Source: JBBQXK01 sp052387255 (lineage in GTDB: Bacteria; Pseudomonadota; Alphaproteobacteria; Rhodobacterales; Rhodobacteraceae). Taken from it: DNA of 64,000 nt. Below the pieces are notes generated by a model. It was not told where the DNA came from. It was given only the letters and a program-made list of their open reading frames with translations, and did no database searches. Positions 35,201-42,120 of this stretch are shown here, piece after piece. A program made the position numbers and the translations under genes. The DNA lies in contig JBQTJI010000034.1 in NCBI GenBank assembly GCA_052387255.1, forward strand, positions 45,304 to 109,303, written 5' to 3'. Every line of letters starts with the position of its first letter. Position 1 is the first letter of the stretch.

Positions 35201-35642
35201 CCGTGCCGTCCACCAGATCGGGGTTCGAGCACAGGTTGAAATAGAAATAGCTGCCCATCCCGCAACCGGCATAGACGCCGATGGGTCCTGCAAAGTGCTC
35301 GGGCGGATGCGCCGCATCCTCCAGCGACTCCCACGCCACTTCCAGGAAATGGCGGTGCTGGGGGTCCAGGATCGCGGCCTCTTTCGGCGAAAAGCCGAAG
35401 AACTCGGGCTCGAAATCGGCGAAGTTGTCCAAGGGCGCTGCGGCGGGCACATAGCGGGGGTGGCGCATCCGGGCGGCGCTTTCCCCCGCCGCCTGCAACT
35501 CGTCCTCGGTCAGCGGGCGGATCGATTCGACACCCCTGACCAGGTTGTCCCAATAGGCGGCCACGCTGGCCGCGCCCGGCAGGTGCGCAGCCATGCCGAT
35601 GATGGCGATGTCGCTATCGCCGATCCCGCCAGCCTGTTCCAT
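29298..35642 (-). CDS. Type I polyketide synthase KS-AT-KR-DH-ACP-TE
   Basis: The 2114-residue single-module PKS starts at ATG 35642 (preceded by AGGG). The ketosynthase is at about 10-440, with C183 in TACSTS, the His of ECHGTGT and the His of KTNIGHLD. The acyltransferase is at about 530-830, with GHSMGE and AAHS rather than HAFH or YASH. The ketoreductase is at about 1140-1340, with VTGGFGGIG and the Ser and Tyr of FSSIS...DYVAANAYL. A dehydratase-like double hotdog is at about 1380-1650 (DQHRTKGGQAILPG, LHPALMD). The carrier is at about 1740-1815 (FFALGGHSLIAV). The thioesterase is at about 1830-2100, with S1921 in GFSGGG and His in GDHDS. KR before DH is atypical. The TE would release the chain. 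Confidence 0.93.
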   Translation of the reverse strand: MEQAGGIGDSDIAIIGMAAHLPGAASVAAYWDNLVRGVESIRPLTEDELQAAGESAARMRHPRYVPAAAPLDNFADFEPEFFGFSPKEAAILDPQHRHFLEVAWESLEDAAHPPEHFAGPIGVYAGCGMGSYFYFNLCSNPDLVDGTGMFLLRHTGNDKDFLATRVSHVFDLKGPSINVQTACSTSLVAIHMAAQSLLNGECDMALAGGVTIELPQGRGYVYTEGEILSPDGHCHAFDHRAEGTVFGSGAGCVVLRRLKDAIADGDHVWAVLKGSAVNNDGAAKAGYLAPSVEGQARCIAEAQAVAGVTADTVAYVECHGTGTYLGDPIEVAALTQAFRETTDRADFCRIGSVKTNIGHLDTAAGVASLIKASLALHHRQMPASLGYERPNPAIGFDGSPFRVNDRLTDWPQGAHPRRAGVNSLGVGGTNAHAVLQEAPVRAASGASDWPFQPLVISARTKAALDAQCARLAAHLRAHPEQPLADVAWTLREGRRAFDKRRVIVAATHEQAADLLEGRDPRKLWSHDHLDAPEVVFMFPGGGAQFAGMARDLYETEPEFRDWMDRGLAVLEPLIDYDIRALWLPTAGQEAAANATLKRPSVQLPLIMIVEYALARLYASWGVTPAALVGHSMGENTAACLAGVMSFQDCIGLVHLRGTLFDTVPPGGMLSVPMDAGDLVLPADCDMASVNAPGLCVVSGPDAALVELAERLAGEGVETTRIAIDIAAHSRMLEPILQRFGDYLRRIPLQAPTLPVISNRTGVALTPEQATSPDYWVAHLRNTVDFRACMATLTATPGRVYMEMGPGRAMTSLAQANGVAVGQVVPALRHPEQAMADDAWHVATIARLWACGVPADWAPIWGEATRHRVPLPTYAFQRKTYFIAPGQAVAEADALPARIDDLSKWGWRPHWRPRSAEAEAADLAAMPPETWLVFADDCGLADATVARLRASGHRVATVHPGDAFARDGDAYTLSPERGRDGYDALLRDLVARGLTPSRIAHFWLVTGPERFRPGSSFFHRNIEQGFYSLLFLAQAMAEENLPRPIHITAVTSGAAQVRDEGLRYPEKATVGGPVRVIPRELPGVSCSQLDLALPEGRRATIPETLVDQVIEDLIAPPSANVAALRGVRRYDLVLKPQHLAAPEGFVLPEGATVLVTGGFGGIGLTLAEDLIRRFGARILLIARRALPAPVAWDGHLAKHGPADPLSRRILALRRLQAIGGCVHVAQADVCNLEDMRAAVTAGEAALGPVRAVIHAAGVVDDGPLLTKSAAAVEEVLAPKLHGTQVLDTLFPDGRLDLMVLFSSISTVTGPAGQIDYVAANAYLNAFAQARAGGRTRVVALNWGIWQGVGMAAEALAERMGERPPAPRLPVAGPLLAEATFDRAGHRMYTATLSVKDWLLDQHRTKGGQAILPGTGYLELAAEAMAAEGIKGFEVRDLTFFRALDVAEEATRDIRLRLAASDEGFGFEVRSAVTARGRTGFVLNAQGRLIPMAPAATGIDVAAIAARCAAPETGEGLRSPQEEHLTFGPRWRVIRSRALGSGEGIAHLALPLPFRAEAGKWPLHPALMDLATGWAMGLIAGYAPSHLWVPVSYARLRFHAALPADVVSWVRNAGPNRAEGPVARFDIVLADRQGRTCVEIEGFTIRRLEGAFALSPPPASEVEYDDTPARALSPAEERLAQNVGQGIRAEEGAQAFARAVATGLPQVVVSSLDLPALVAQVQAAEAARPEGAGFARPDLDSAYVEPRNDIERTLAGFWSDLLGVAQVGVEDDFFALGGHSLIAVRLFAMVKKAYRVDFPISVLFEAPTVAACAALIEERIGPVTGNAPKVAPIRRFTHLVPMHEREGGPKTPFFLVAGMFGNVLNLRHLAQLLGGDRPFWGLQARGLYGDAEPHATLPEAAADYIAELRQVQARGPYLIGGFSGGGLTAWEMARQLEAAGEEVALLALLDTPLPLRPVLTRPDRAMIKLAEMRRRGPGYLVDWMQARIAWERQKRAGVMPEAEGAFHNAAIEAAFRAALPRYDMAPRQGRTALFRPALDRHWQVTGGRWVSRAKEYVFPDNDLTRFAPALAVVEVPGDHDSMVLEPNVRVLAARMRHVIAEAETLAPAAPLLRAAE

Positions 35643-35903
35643 GCCCTGCCGATCCCCCGAACCGTCGTGCGGACTTGTTGACGCCGCAGCGCAAAAATAG
35701 CGTAAACGGCGGTCGGGCGATACCCGCGAACGAACCTGCGCCCGACCTTGGCCGAGTTGGGGACAATGCCCCGCAAAAGCCACATTCCCGCCGCAAACCC
35801 CCGCCGATCAAGGCAGATTCCTCGACCGCCCTGCCCGGCATTCGATGCAAATGCCGCGCATTTGACGGGGCGGGGCAACAATTCCCCGTGCCTCCGACGC
35901 CCG

Positions 35904-37310
35904 CTACAGGACCGTCCGACGCCCCTGCGGGAAACCGGCAGCCCAGGCGGCCCGTGCCCCTGTCCGGCGGTCGCGGGCCAGAACCTCGGCCCAGCCCAAA
36001 AGCGCCCCGGCCATCAGCCAGGTGAACGGGATCAGCGTGTTGTTCGGCAGCAGGTCCACCAGGTTCGCCGCATAGATCAGCGCAATCGCCGCCCCCCAGG
36101 GCGAGAACACCGCCGACCGCGACCACAGCGCCTCGCGCCCCAACAGCACCAGCGGCAGCACCAGCAGGCCGAACTGCGCGATGTACCCGGCCCAGCCGAA
36201 CGCCCCCAGCACGATGACCCAGCCACCATCGGGAATCGTCAGGATGCGCCCGTCGATGGGGTCGAGGATCAGGCTCCGCCCATAGCCGCCCCAGCCGAAC
36301 CAGGGCTTCTCCATCGCGCGGGCCAGCAGCGTCTCTTCGTTGTCGGTGCGGAACCGCAGGGACGCCCCGCGCTCGGCGCTCAGGCGTTCGGCGAACTCGA
36401 CGATGTCGTAGACCGGGATCAGGTGCGCCCCCCGCAGCAGCGGATAGGTGATCACGATCACCCCCAGCACCGCCGCGACCAACAGCTGGATGCGCCGCGG
36501 GGCCACCAGGATCAGCGGCGTCAGCCCCAGTGCATAGACCATCGGCCCGGCGCTGCGGCACAGCACCAGCACCGCCATCAGGTACAGCCACACCAGAAGC
36601 CGCCAGTGCCGGTCGTCCGCCGTGCCCTGGCGCAGATGGACCAGCGCCGCCATTGCCGCCATCAGCGCAAAGAACGCCACCCACAGCCCGTGCGGCATGA
36701 ACACCATCGGACGGAACCCGCCGCCGCGCATCGACTGGCTGAAATCATGCTGGAAAAAGCCGTAGACCCAGACGTTGATCTGCGGCGACAGGCGCGATTC
36801 CAGCACCATCGGCAGCGAATAGATCAGCCCCGCCGCCACCAGCGCGCCGACCAGGGCGCGCATCCCCTCGGGCGTGCCCAGGACCCGCCGCGCCAGAAAG
36901 AACGGGATCAGCGCGATCAGTTGCGACGACACCAGCGACACCGAATCGTACAGCCGCAGGGCGGGCACGTCGCCCGACCGGATCGGGATCGGGTCGGGAT
37001 TGGTCAGCGACGTGGCAAAGGGCACCGCCACGAACAGCACCACCAGCGCCCGCCCGATCCAGTTCGCGGGCATCACCTGCACCCGCGCGCCCAGCACGAA
37101 CAGCGTGAACGCCAGCGCACACAGGTTGGCGATGCTGAACTTGTCGAAATCGGGCACCGCAGGCAGGTCGAACTTGGCCAAGGGCGGCAGCAGCATGTAG
37201 GCCCCCAGGATCGCCCAGATCAGCGCCTGTGCGGGCGGCAGCCGCCGGTACAGCGCCAGCGCGATCACCGGCCAGACCAGCAGCATCAGATAGGCAAGCG
37301 CGTTCGGCAT
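35904..37310 (-). CDS. O-antigen ligase/polymerase-like membrane protein
   Basis: The 468-residue protein has about twelve hydrophobic segments and the large periplasmic loop typical of the Wzy/WaaL O-antigen ligase superfamily (LSAERGASLRFRTDNEETLL, then KPWFGWGGYGRSL). The loop motif with RxxxxxxA and GWGGYG is the common ligase pattern. The start chosen is MPNALAYLM at 37310; the frame is open further up. It lies 261 bases upstream of the PKS on the same strand and divergent from the wecG-like gene. It suggests polymerisation or transfer of a lipid-linked glycan in this locus. Confidence 0.82.
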   Translation of the reverse strand: MPNALAYLMLLVWPVIALALYRRLPPAQALIWAILGAYMLLPPLAKFDLPAVPDFDKFSIANLCALAFTLFVLGARVQVMPANWIGRALVVLFVAVPFATSLTNPDPIPIRSGDVPALRLYDSVSLVSSQLIALIPFFLARRVLGTPEGMRALVGALVAAGLIYSLPMVLESRLSPQINVWVYGFFQHDFSQSMRGGGFRPMVFMPHGLWVAFFALMAAMAALVHLRQGTADDRHWRLLVWLYLMAVLVLCRSAGPMVYALGLTPLILVAPRRIQLLVAAVLGVIVITYPLLRGAHLIPVYDIVEFAERLSAERGASLRFRTDNEETLLARAMEKPWFGWGGYGRSLILDPIDGRILTIPDGGWVIVLGAFGWAGYIAQFGLLVLPLVLLGREALWSRSAVFSPWGAAIALIYAANLVDLLPNNTLIPFTWLMAGALLGWAEVLARDRRTGARAAWAAGFPQGRRTVL

Positions 37311-37487
37311 TCCCGGCCCGTGCAACATGGATGCATACTGGGGACACATGGCATCATGGCAGAAATGCGGCGAAGATGCAGCGTCGCCGGGGCGTGCCCG
37401 AAACATTGTGTTGCTGTCGCGGGCGACGTGGCCGGTCGCAGCCGGACCCGCAGCGTGCTATGTCTGCTCCACCGTACAGGAGGGGCT

Positions 37488-38243
37488 GTGCTGTTCCGCT
37501 TTGGCGACACCATGATCGACGTGAACCACGGCGACCGGGCCTCGGTCCTGGCCGAGGTTGCGGCACGGCTGGCCGCAGGCCGGGGCTTTGCCCTGGCCAC
37601 GATCAACCTCGACCACCTGGTGAAGCTGGACCGCGATCCGTCGTTCCGCACGGCCTATGCCGCGCAGGACCTGGTGGTGGCCGACGGCAACCCCATCGTC
37701 TGGCTGTCGCGGCTGGCGCGCCGGCCGGTGGCGCTGGTGCCGGGGTCGGACCTGGTCCTGCCGCTGATCGAGGCCGCAATGCAGGCGGGGCGGCCCGTGG
37801 TCATCCTCGGCACCACCGACATGACGCTGGCCGCCGCGCGGGACAGCATCGCCCGGCACCTGCCGGGGGTCCGCTTCGGCCCCCTGATCTCGCCCCCCAG
37901 ATGCTTTGACCCCGACGGCCCCGCGGCCAGGGCGATGCTGCAGCAGATCGCGGCCGTCGGTCCGTGCCTGTGCCTGCTGGCCCTTGGCGCGCCGAAACAG
38001 GAACGCCTGGCGGCGCAGGGGCGGCGGATCGCCCCGCAGGCGGGCTTCGCCTCGGTCGGCGCAGGCATCGACTTTCTCGCCGGTCACCAGACCCGCGCCC
38101 CGGCATGGGTGCGCAGGCTCGCGCTCGAATGGCTGTGGCGCGCCATGTCGCAGCCGCGCCGCCTGATCCCGCGCTACGCCGCCTGCGCCGCGATCCTGCC
38201 CGGACAGGTGATGCAGGCCTGGCGCCAGCGCCGTGCAGGCTGA
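37488..38243 (+). CDS. WecG/TagA/CpsF family glycosyltransferase (GT26)
   Basis: The 251-residue enzyme has the family signature. An early TINLDHLVKL is followed by DGNPIVWLSR, the donor-site LALGAPKQE near residue 170 and GAGIDFLAG. Members add ManNAcA, ManNAc or related sugars to lipid-linked intermediates at the membrane. The GTG at 37488 is chosen because AGGAGG ends five bases before it; ATG 37512 is the alternative. It is divergent from the O-antigen-ligase-like gene and is the plus-strand edge of the NRPS/PKS/glycan locus. Confidence 0.92.
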   Translation: MLFRFGDTMIDVNHGDRASVLAEVAARLAAGRGFALATINLDHLVKLDRDPSFRTAYAAQDLVVADGNPIVWLSRLARRPVALVPGSDLVLPLIEAAMQAGRPVVILGTTDMTLAAARDSIARHLPGVRFGPLISPPRCFDPDGPAARAMLQQIAAVGPCLCLLALGAPKQERLAAQGRRIAPQAGFASVGAGIDFLAGHQTRAPAWVRRLALEWLWRAMSQPRRLIPRYAACAAILPGQVMQAWRQRRAG

Positions 38244-38277
38244 ACCCGCGCGTCGCCGGTCCGACCAAGCCTCGGGG

Positions 38278-38772
38278 ATGGTCGGCGATGCCCTGATCTC
38301 GCCCTGCGGAACCTGGCGCTACCGGCTGGACCGGTCCTGGGACGACGACGGCCCCACCCTGGCCTTTCTCATGCTGAACCCCTCGACGGCGGACGCCACC
38401 GCATCGGACGCCACCCTGCGCGGCTGCCTGCGCCGCGCCGTCGATGGCGGGTTCGGACGGCTGCGCGTGCTGAACCTGTTCGCCCTGCGCGCGACCGATC
38501 CCGCCGCCCTGCGCCTTGCCCCCGATCCCGTCGACCCCGGCAATGAGTATGCCCTAACCACCGGACTGGCCGACCTGACGGCACCCGGCGACCGGCTGGT
38601 CTGCGCCTGGGGCAACGGCGGGGCGCTGGACGGGCGCGGCACGCTGGTGGCGCGGCGGTTGCGCGCCAGGCGCCTTGCGTTGCACCATCTGGGACTGACG
38701 GCAACCGGCGCGCCGCGCCACCCGCTCTATGTGCCGCGCCACCAGCCCCTGCTGCCCTGGAGGGACCCATGA
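38278..38772 (+). CDS. DUF1643 family protein
   Basis: The 164-residue protein has the DUF1643 pattern: CGTWRYRLDRSW, FLMLNPSTADATASDATLRGC, then LRVLNLFALRATDP and AWGNGG. Relatives are widespread and of unknown function. ATG 38278 is chosen, with a GGGG stretch just upstream. The stop overlaps the start of the next gene (ATGA), so it is coupled to the alpha/beta hydrolase. Confidence 0.85.
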   Translation: MVGDALISPCGTWRYRLDRSWDDDGPTLAFLMLNPSTADATASDATLRGCLRRAVDGGFGRLRVLNLFALRATDPAALRLAPDPVDPGNEYALTTGLADLTAPGDRLVCAWGNGGALDGRGTLVARRLRARRLALHHLGLTATGAPRHPLYVPRHQPLLPWRDP

Positions 38773-39671
38773 CCCAGACCATCGACGGCTTTGCCCGCCA
38801 CAGGATGCCCGGCGACGGCGTCACCCTGTCGGTCCAGCGGGCGGGCACGGGCGCGCCCGTGATCCTGCTGCACGGCTTCCCGCAGACCGGCATCGCCTGG
38901 CACCGCGTGGCCCCGGCACTCTCCCGCCATTTCGACGTGATCGTGCCCGACCTGCGCGGCTACGGCGACAGCGACGCCCCGCCCGACGATGCCGCCCATG
39001 ACACCTATGCCAAACGACAGATGGCGCGCGACGTGGTGGCGCTGATGGACCACCTGGGCCTGCCCGCAGCCCACGTCATCGGCCACGACCGGGGCGCGCG
39101 CGCGGCCTACCGTTTCGCGCTGGACCACCCCCACCGCCTGCGCCGCCTCGGCATCATCGAGATCGCCACCACCGCCGACTACTGGGCGCACTGGAATGCC
39201 GAGATGGCCCTGGCCGCCTATCACTGGACCTTCCTCGCCCAACCCCACCCCCTGCCCGAACGCATGATCGGGGCCGATCCCGTGGCCTGGCTCGACTGGA
39301 CGCTGGCCAGCTGGACGCTGCCCCGTGACCTGTCGCCCTTCACCCCCGAAGCACTCCACAGCTACCGCCAACAGATCGCCGACCCCGCCCGCCTGCACGC
39401 GATGTGCGCCGACTACCGCGCCGGGGCCGGGCCCGACCGCGCGGCGGACGAGGCAGACCGCGCGGCGGGCCGCCGCATCGCGGCACCCTTGCGCTTTCTC
39501 TGGGGACGCCACGGCTTTCCCGCCCGCACCGGCGACCCGGCGGGCCTGTGGCGCGCCTGGGCCGACGACGTCACCGACACCTCCTGCGAAAGCGGCCATT
39601 TCGTCATGGAGGAGAACCCCAAGGCGGTGCTGGACGCCTTCCTGCCGTTCCTGCTGGCGGAAGGACCCTGA
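38769..39671 (+). CDS. Alpha/beta hydrolase, haloacetate-dehalogenase-like
   Basis: The 300-residue alpha/beta hydrolase matches fluoroacetate/haloacetate dehalogenases closely. It has HGFPQT (oxyanion side), GHDRGAR with nucleophile D107, and carboxylate-binding R108 and R111. The halide pocket residues H152, W153 (YHWTFLAQP) and Y216 (DYRAG) and the catalytic His H277 (SGHF) are all present. The third triad residue, Asp in the characterised enzymes, appears as E131 (IIEIATT). It is translationally coupled to the DUF1643 gene. The natural substrate may be a haloacid or an epoxide/ester. Confidence 0.85.
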   Translation: MTQTIDGFARHRMPGDGVTLSVQRAGTGAPVILLHGFPQTGIAWHRVAPALSRHFDVIVPDLRGYGDSDAPPDDAAHDTYAKRQMARDVVALMDHLGLPAAHVIGHDRGARAAYRFALDHPHRLRRLGIIEIATTADYWAHWNAEMALAAYHWTFLAQPHPLPERMIGADPVAWLDWTLASWTLPRDLSPFTPEALHSYRQQIADPARLHAMCADYRAGAGPDRAADEADRAAGRRIAAPLRFLWGRHGFPARTGDPAGLWRAWADDVTDTSCESGHFVMEENPKAVLDAFLPFLLAEGP

Positions 39672-39717
39672 CCCTGGCGGGGCAGCGTCGTCCATGCCCG
39701 CTACCGGCGCGCCCAAC

Positions 39718-39739
39718 CCGGAATTTTCCAAAATTCCGG
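39718..39739. terminator. Perfect palindrome between convergent genes (first of two)
   Basis: A ten-base arm CCGGAATTTT is followed by CC and the exact complement AAAATTCCGG. It lies 46 bases after the hydrolase stop, on the way to the convergent bhcD stop. The T/A tracts inside the arms allow a bidirectional terminator reading. Confidence 0.6.
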
Positions 39740-39740
39740 T

Positions 39741-39762
39741 CCGATTTCTTCGAAGAAATCGG
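39741..39762. terminator. Perfect palindrome between convergent genes (second of two)
   Basis: The eleven-base arm CCGATTTCTTC is followed at once by its exact complement, making a 22-base perfect palindrome one base after the first palindrome. No U-run follows in either direction, so a repeat element or protein site is an alternative to a terminator. Confidence 0.6.
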
Positions 39763-39819
39763 CTGCGGCGGTGCCGCCTGCGATCCAGCGGGGACGTCCC
39801 GGCGAAGCGACAGGCGTGC

Positions 39820-40779
39820 CTACACCTGCACCTCGACGCCCACACCCCGCTCGCGCGCCCGCGCCACCGCGACTGCCGCGACCGCCAGATCCTGCAGCCC
39901 CACGCCGGTGCCGTCGAACAGCGTGATCTCGCTGTCCGACGACCGCCCCGGATGCGCGCCCGTCAGCACGCGGCCCAGCGGCACGATGGCCGCCTCCGCC
40001 AGCAGCCCCGCCGCCACCGCATGCTGCGCCTCGCCGATGGTCACGCTCTGCGCCACCTCGTCGGCAAAGACCGTCGCCCGCGCCAGCAACGCAGGCTCCA
40101 CCTCCTGCTTGCCCCTGGTGTCGGTCCCCATGCAGGACAGGTGCGTGCCTGCCCGGACATGGGGTCCCATCAGGCCGGCGGCGGGGGACGAGGTGATGGT
40201 GACGATCACATCCGCCCCGACCATCCGCTCAAGCGCCACCGCCTCGAACGGCAGGCCCACCTCGGCGGCCACGGCACCCAGCCGGGGCAGCATGTCGGGA
40301 TGCAGGTTCCAGGCGATCACCCGCTCGAACGGCCGCACCCGCGCCGCCGCGCGCAACTGGAACCCCGCCTGATGCCCGGCCCCCACGATGCCCAGCACCC
40401 GCGCATCCTTTCGTGCCAGCCGGTCAATGGCGATGGCACTCGCCGCCGCCGTCCGCAGCGCGGTCAAGAGGTTCCCCCCCACCATGGCAACGGGCCGCCC
40501 GGTGTCGGGGTCGAACAGGAACACGCTCGACTGGTGGTTGATCAGGCCCCGCGCCCCGTTGGCCGGAAAATACCCCCCCGCCTTGACCCCCAGCATGCCG
40601 CCCGTCCGGTCCAGCCCCGACTTGAACCCGTACTGCCGCCCCTCGCCCAGGGCCTCGCGCACCACGGGAAAGTTGTACGCCTCCCCCCGCGCCATCGCGG
40701 CAAAGGTCGCCTCGACGGCGGCAAAGGCATCGGCGGGGGTCACCAGGTCGGCAATCAGTGCCTCGGGAACGATCAGCAT
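39820..40779 (-). CDS. bhcD: Iminosuccinate reductase BhcD (ornithine cyclodeaminase family)
   Basis: The 319-residue enzyme belongs to the ornithine cyclodeaminase/mu-crystallin family. It has the substrate-lobe KAGGYFPANGARGLINHQSS, the NAD-binding GIVGAGHQAGFQL near residue 132 and DEVAQSVTIGEAQH. Next to bhcC, bhcB and bhcA it is assigned as BhcD, which reduces iminosuccinate to aspartate with NADH and closes the beta-hydroxyaspartate cycle. ATG 40779 has AAGGAG upstream. It is separated from bhcC by 172 bases containing four tandem 11-base repeats. Family alone would not fix the function; the operon does. Confidence 0.9.
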   Translation of the reverse strand: MLIVPEALIADLVTPADAFAAVEATFAAMARGEAYNFPVVREALGEGRQYGFKSGLDRTGGMLGVKAGGYFPANGARGLINHQSSVFLFDPDTGRPVAMVGGNLLTALRTAAASAIAIDRLARKDARVLGIVGAGHQAGFQLRAAARVRPFERVIAWNLHPDMLPRLGAVAAEVGLPFEAVALERMVGADVIVTITSSPAAGLMGPHVRAGTHLSCMGTDTRGKQEVEPALLARATVFADEVAQSVTIGEAQHAVAAGLLAEAAIVPLGRVLTGAHPGRSSDSEITLFDGTGVGLQDLAVAAVAVARARERGVGVEVQV

Positions 40780-40850
40780 AGGGTGCTCCTTCGGGCGATT
40801 CGCCCGCGATGGTTAACGGCATGGCCGGCCTCCCCCGGCCCCCGCAACGT

Positions 40851-40894
40851 GGAGACGTAAGGAAGACGTGGGGAAGACGCAAAGAAGACGTGCC
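40851..40894. repeat. Four tandem 11-base repeats between bhcC and bhcD
   Basis: Four units with core G(G/A)AGACG(T/C) recur with exact 11-base spacing (starts 40851, 40862, 40873, 40884). The spacing is one helical turn. They sit in the only long gap inside the bhc operon, upstream of bhcD, and may be iterated binding sites or a structured mRNA segment. Confidence 0.6.
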
Positions 40895-40951
40895 AGTTTG
40901 GCAGAAACCCCGAAATTCCCGCAGGTTACCCCACCGCCCGCCGCAACTCCG

Positions 40952-42115
40952 TCAATACGCCTTGCCCCGCGCCGACACCGGCCAGACAACCTCGACCTTG
41001 CCGCCGCGGACACCCACGTACCAGTCATGAACGTTGCAGGTCGGATCGCAGTGGCCCGGCACCAGCCGCAGCTTGTCATTGACCTTGAGCACGCCCTGCG
41101 GGTCTTCGACGACACCGTGTTCGTCGCTGCATTTCACGTACTTCACATCCGTCCGCCCGAACACCACCGGCAGCCCGCTGTCCACCGACTGCGCCTTGAG
41201 GCCTGCATCGACGATGGCCTTGTCCGCCTTGGCATGGCTCATCACCGAGGTCAGGATGAACAGCGCGTTCTCCCACTCTCCCCGGTCGATCCGGTTGCCG
41301 TCCGCGTCCAGGATCCGGCCATAGTCGGCATCCATGAAGGCATAGCTGCCGCACTGCAACTCGTTGTAAACGCCCGAGTTGCTCTCGAAGTAGTAGCTCC
41401 CCGTGCCGCCCCCGCCGACGATGTCGCAAGGCAGTCCCAGCCCCGCCAGCGTGTCCACGGCATCCTTCACCTGCGCCACCGCCAGGTCGATCTTGGCCTT
41501 GCGGTCGGCGTAGGCGTCCATGTGCTGCATGGCACCCTGGTAGGCCTGGATGCCGCTGAACCGCAGCCCCGGTGCCGCCGCGATGGCCTGGGCGATCGCC
41601 ACCACCTCGGGCGTCGTCTTCACCCCGCACCGCCCCGCACCGCAGTCGATCTCGACCAGACACTCGATGGTCGTCCCGTGCCGCACCGCCGCCACTGACA
41701 AATCCGCAACGTTATCAAGCATGTCCACGCAGCAGATCGTCCGCGCCCCCAGCTTCGGCAACCGCGCCAGACGGTCGATCTTGGCCGGATCGCGCACCTG
41801 GTTGCTGACCAGCACATCCTTGATGCCGCCCCGCGCGAACACCTCCGCCTCGCTGACCTTCTGGCAGCAGACCCCGACCGACCCGCCCAACCGCTCCTGC
41901 AACAGCGCCACATCGACCGACTTGTGCATCTTGCCATGCACCCGGTGGCGCATCCCGTGCGCCTTTGCATAGTCGCCCATCTTCCTGATGTTGCGCTCCA
42001 GCGCGTCCAGGTCCAGCACCAGGCAGGGCGTCTGGATATCCGCCTCGGCCATCCCCGGCAGCGCCGGAATGTCGTAGCCCACTTCCAGACCTTCGAAATT
42101 CATGTGCGTGTTCAT
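40952..42115 (-). CDS. bhcC: Beta-hydroxyaspartate aldolase BhcC
   Basis: The 387-residue enzyme is a D-threonine-aldolase-type PLP protein with an alanine-racemase-like barrel. It has IQTPCLVLDLDALERNIRKM, the PLP lysine in HRVHGKMHKS, ECLVEIDCGAGRCGV and the C-terminal metal site GHCDPTCNVHDWYV. It condenses glycine with glyoxylate to give beta-hydroxyaspartate, the first committed step of the cycle. The length equals characterised BhcC as I recall. The start is ATG 42115, five bases after the bhcB stop. The frame is open upstream but only as bhcB antiframe. Confidence 0.95.
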   Translation of the reverse strand: MNTHMNFEGLEVGYDIPALPGMAEADIQTPCLVLDLDALERNIRKMGDYAKAHGMRHRVHGKMHKSVDVALLQERLGGSVGVCCQKVSEAEVFARGGIKDVLVSNQVRDPAKIDRLARLPKLGARTICCVDMLDNVADLSVAAVRHGTTIECLVEIDCGAGRCGVKTTPEVVAIAQAIAAAPGLRFSGIQAYQGAMQHMDAYADRKAKIDLAVAQVKDAVDTLAGLGLPCDIVGGGGTGSYYFESNSGVYNELQCGSYAFMDADYGRILDADGNRIDRGEWENALFILTSVMSHAKADKAIVDAGLKAQSVDSGLPVVFGRTDVKYVKCSDEHGVVEDPQGVLKVNDKLRLVPGHCDPTCNVHDWYVGVRGGKVEVVWPVSARGKAY

Positions 42116-42120
42116 GGGGT

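Noticed and set aside
32769..35681. 970-codon plus-strand frame opposite the PKS ketosynthase and acyltransferase
   Set aside because: It is an antisense shadow; KS and AT active-site motifs are intact on the minus strand.
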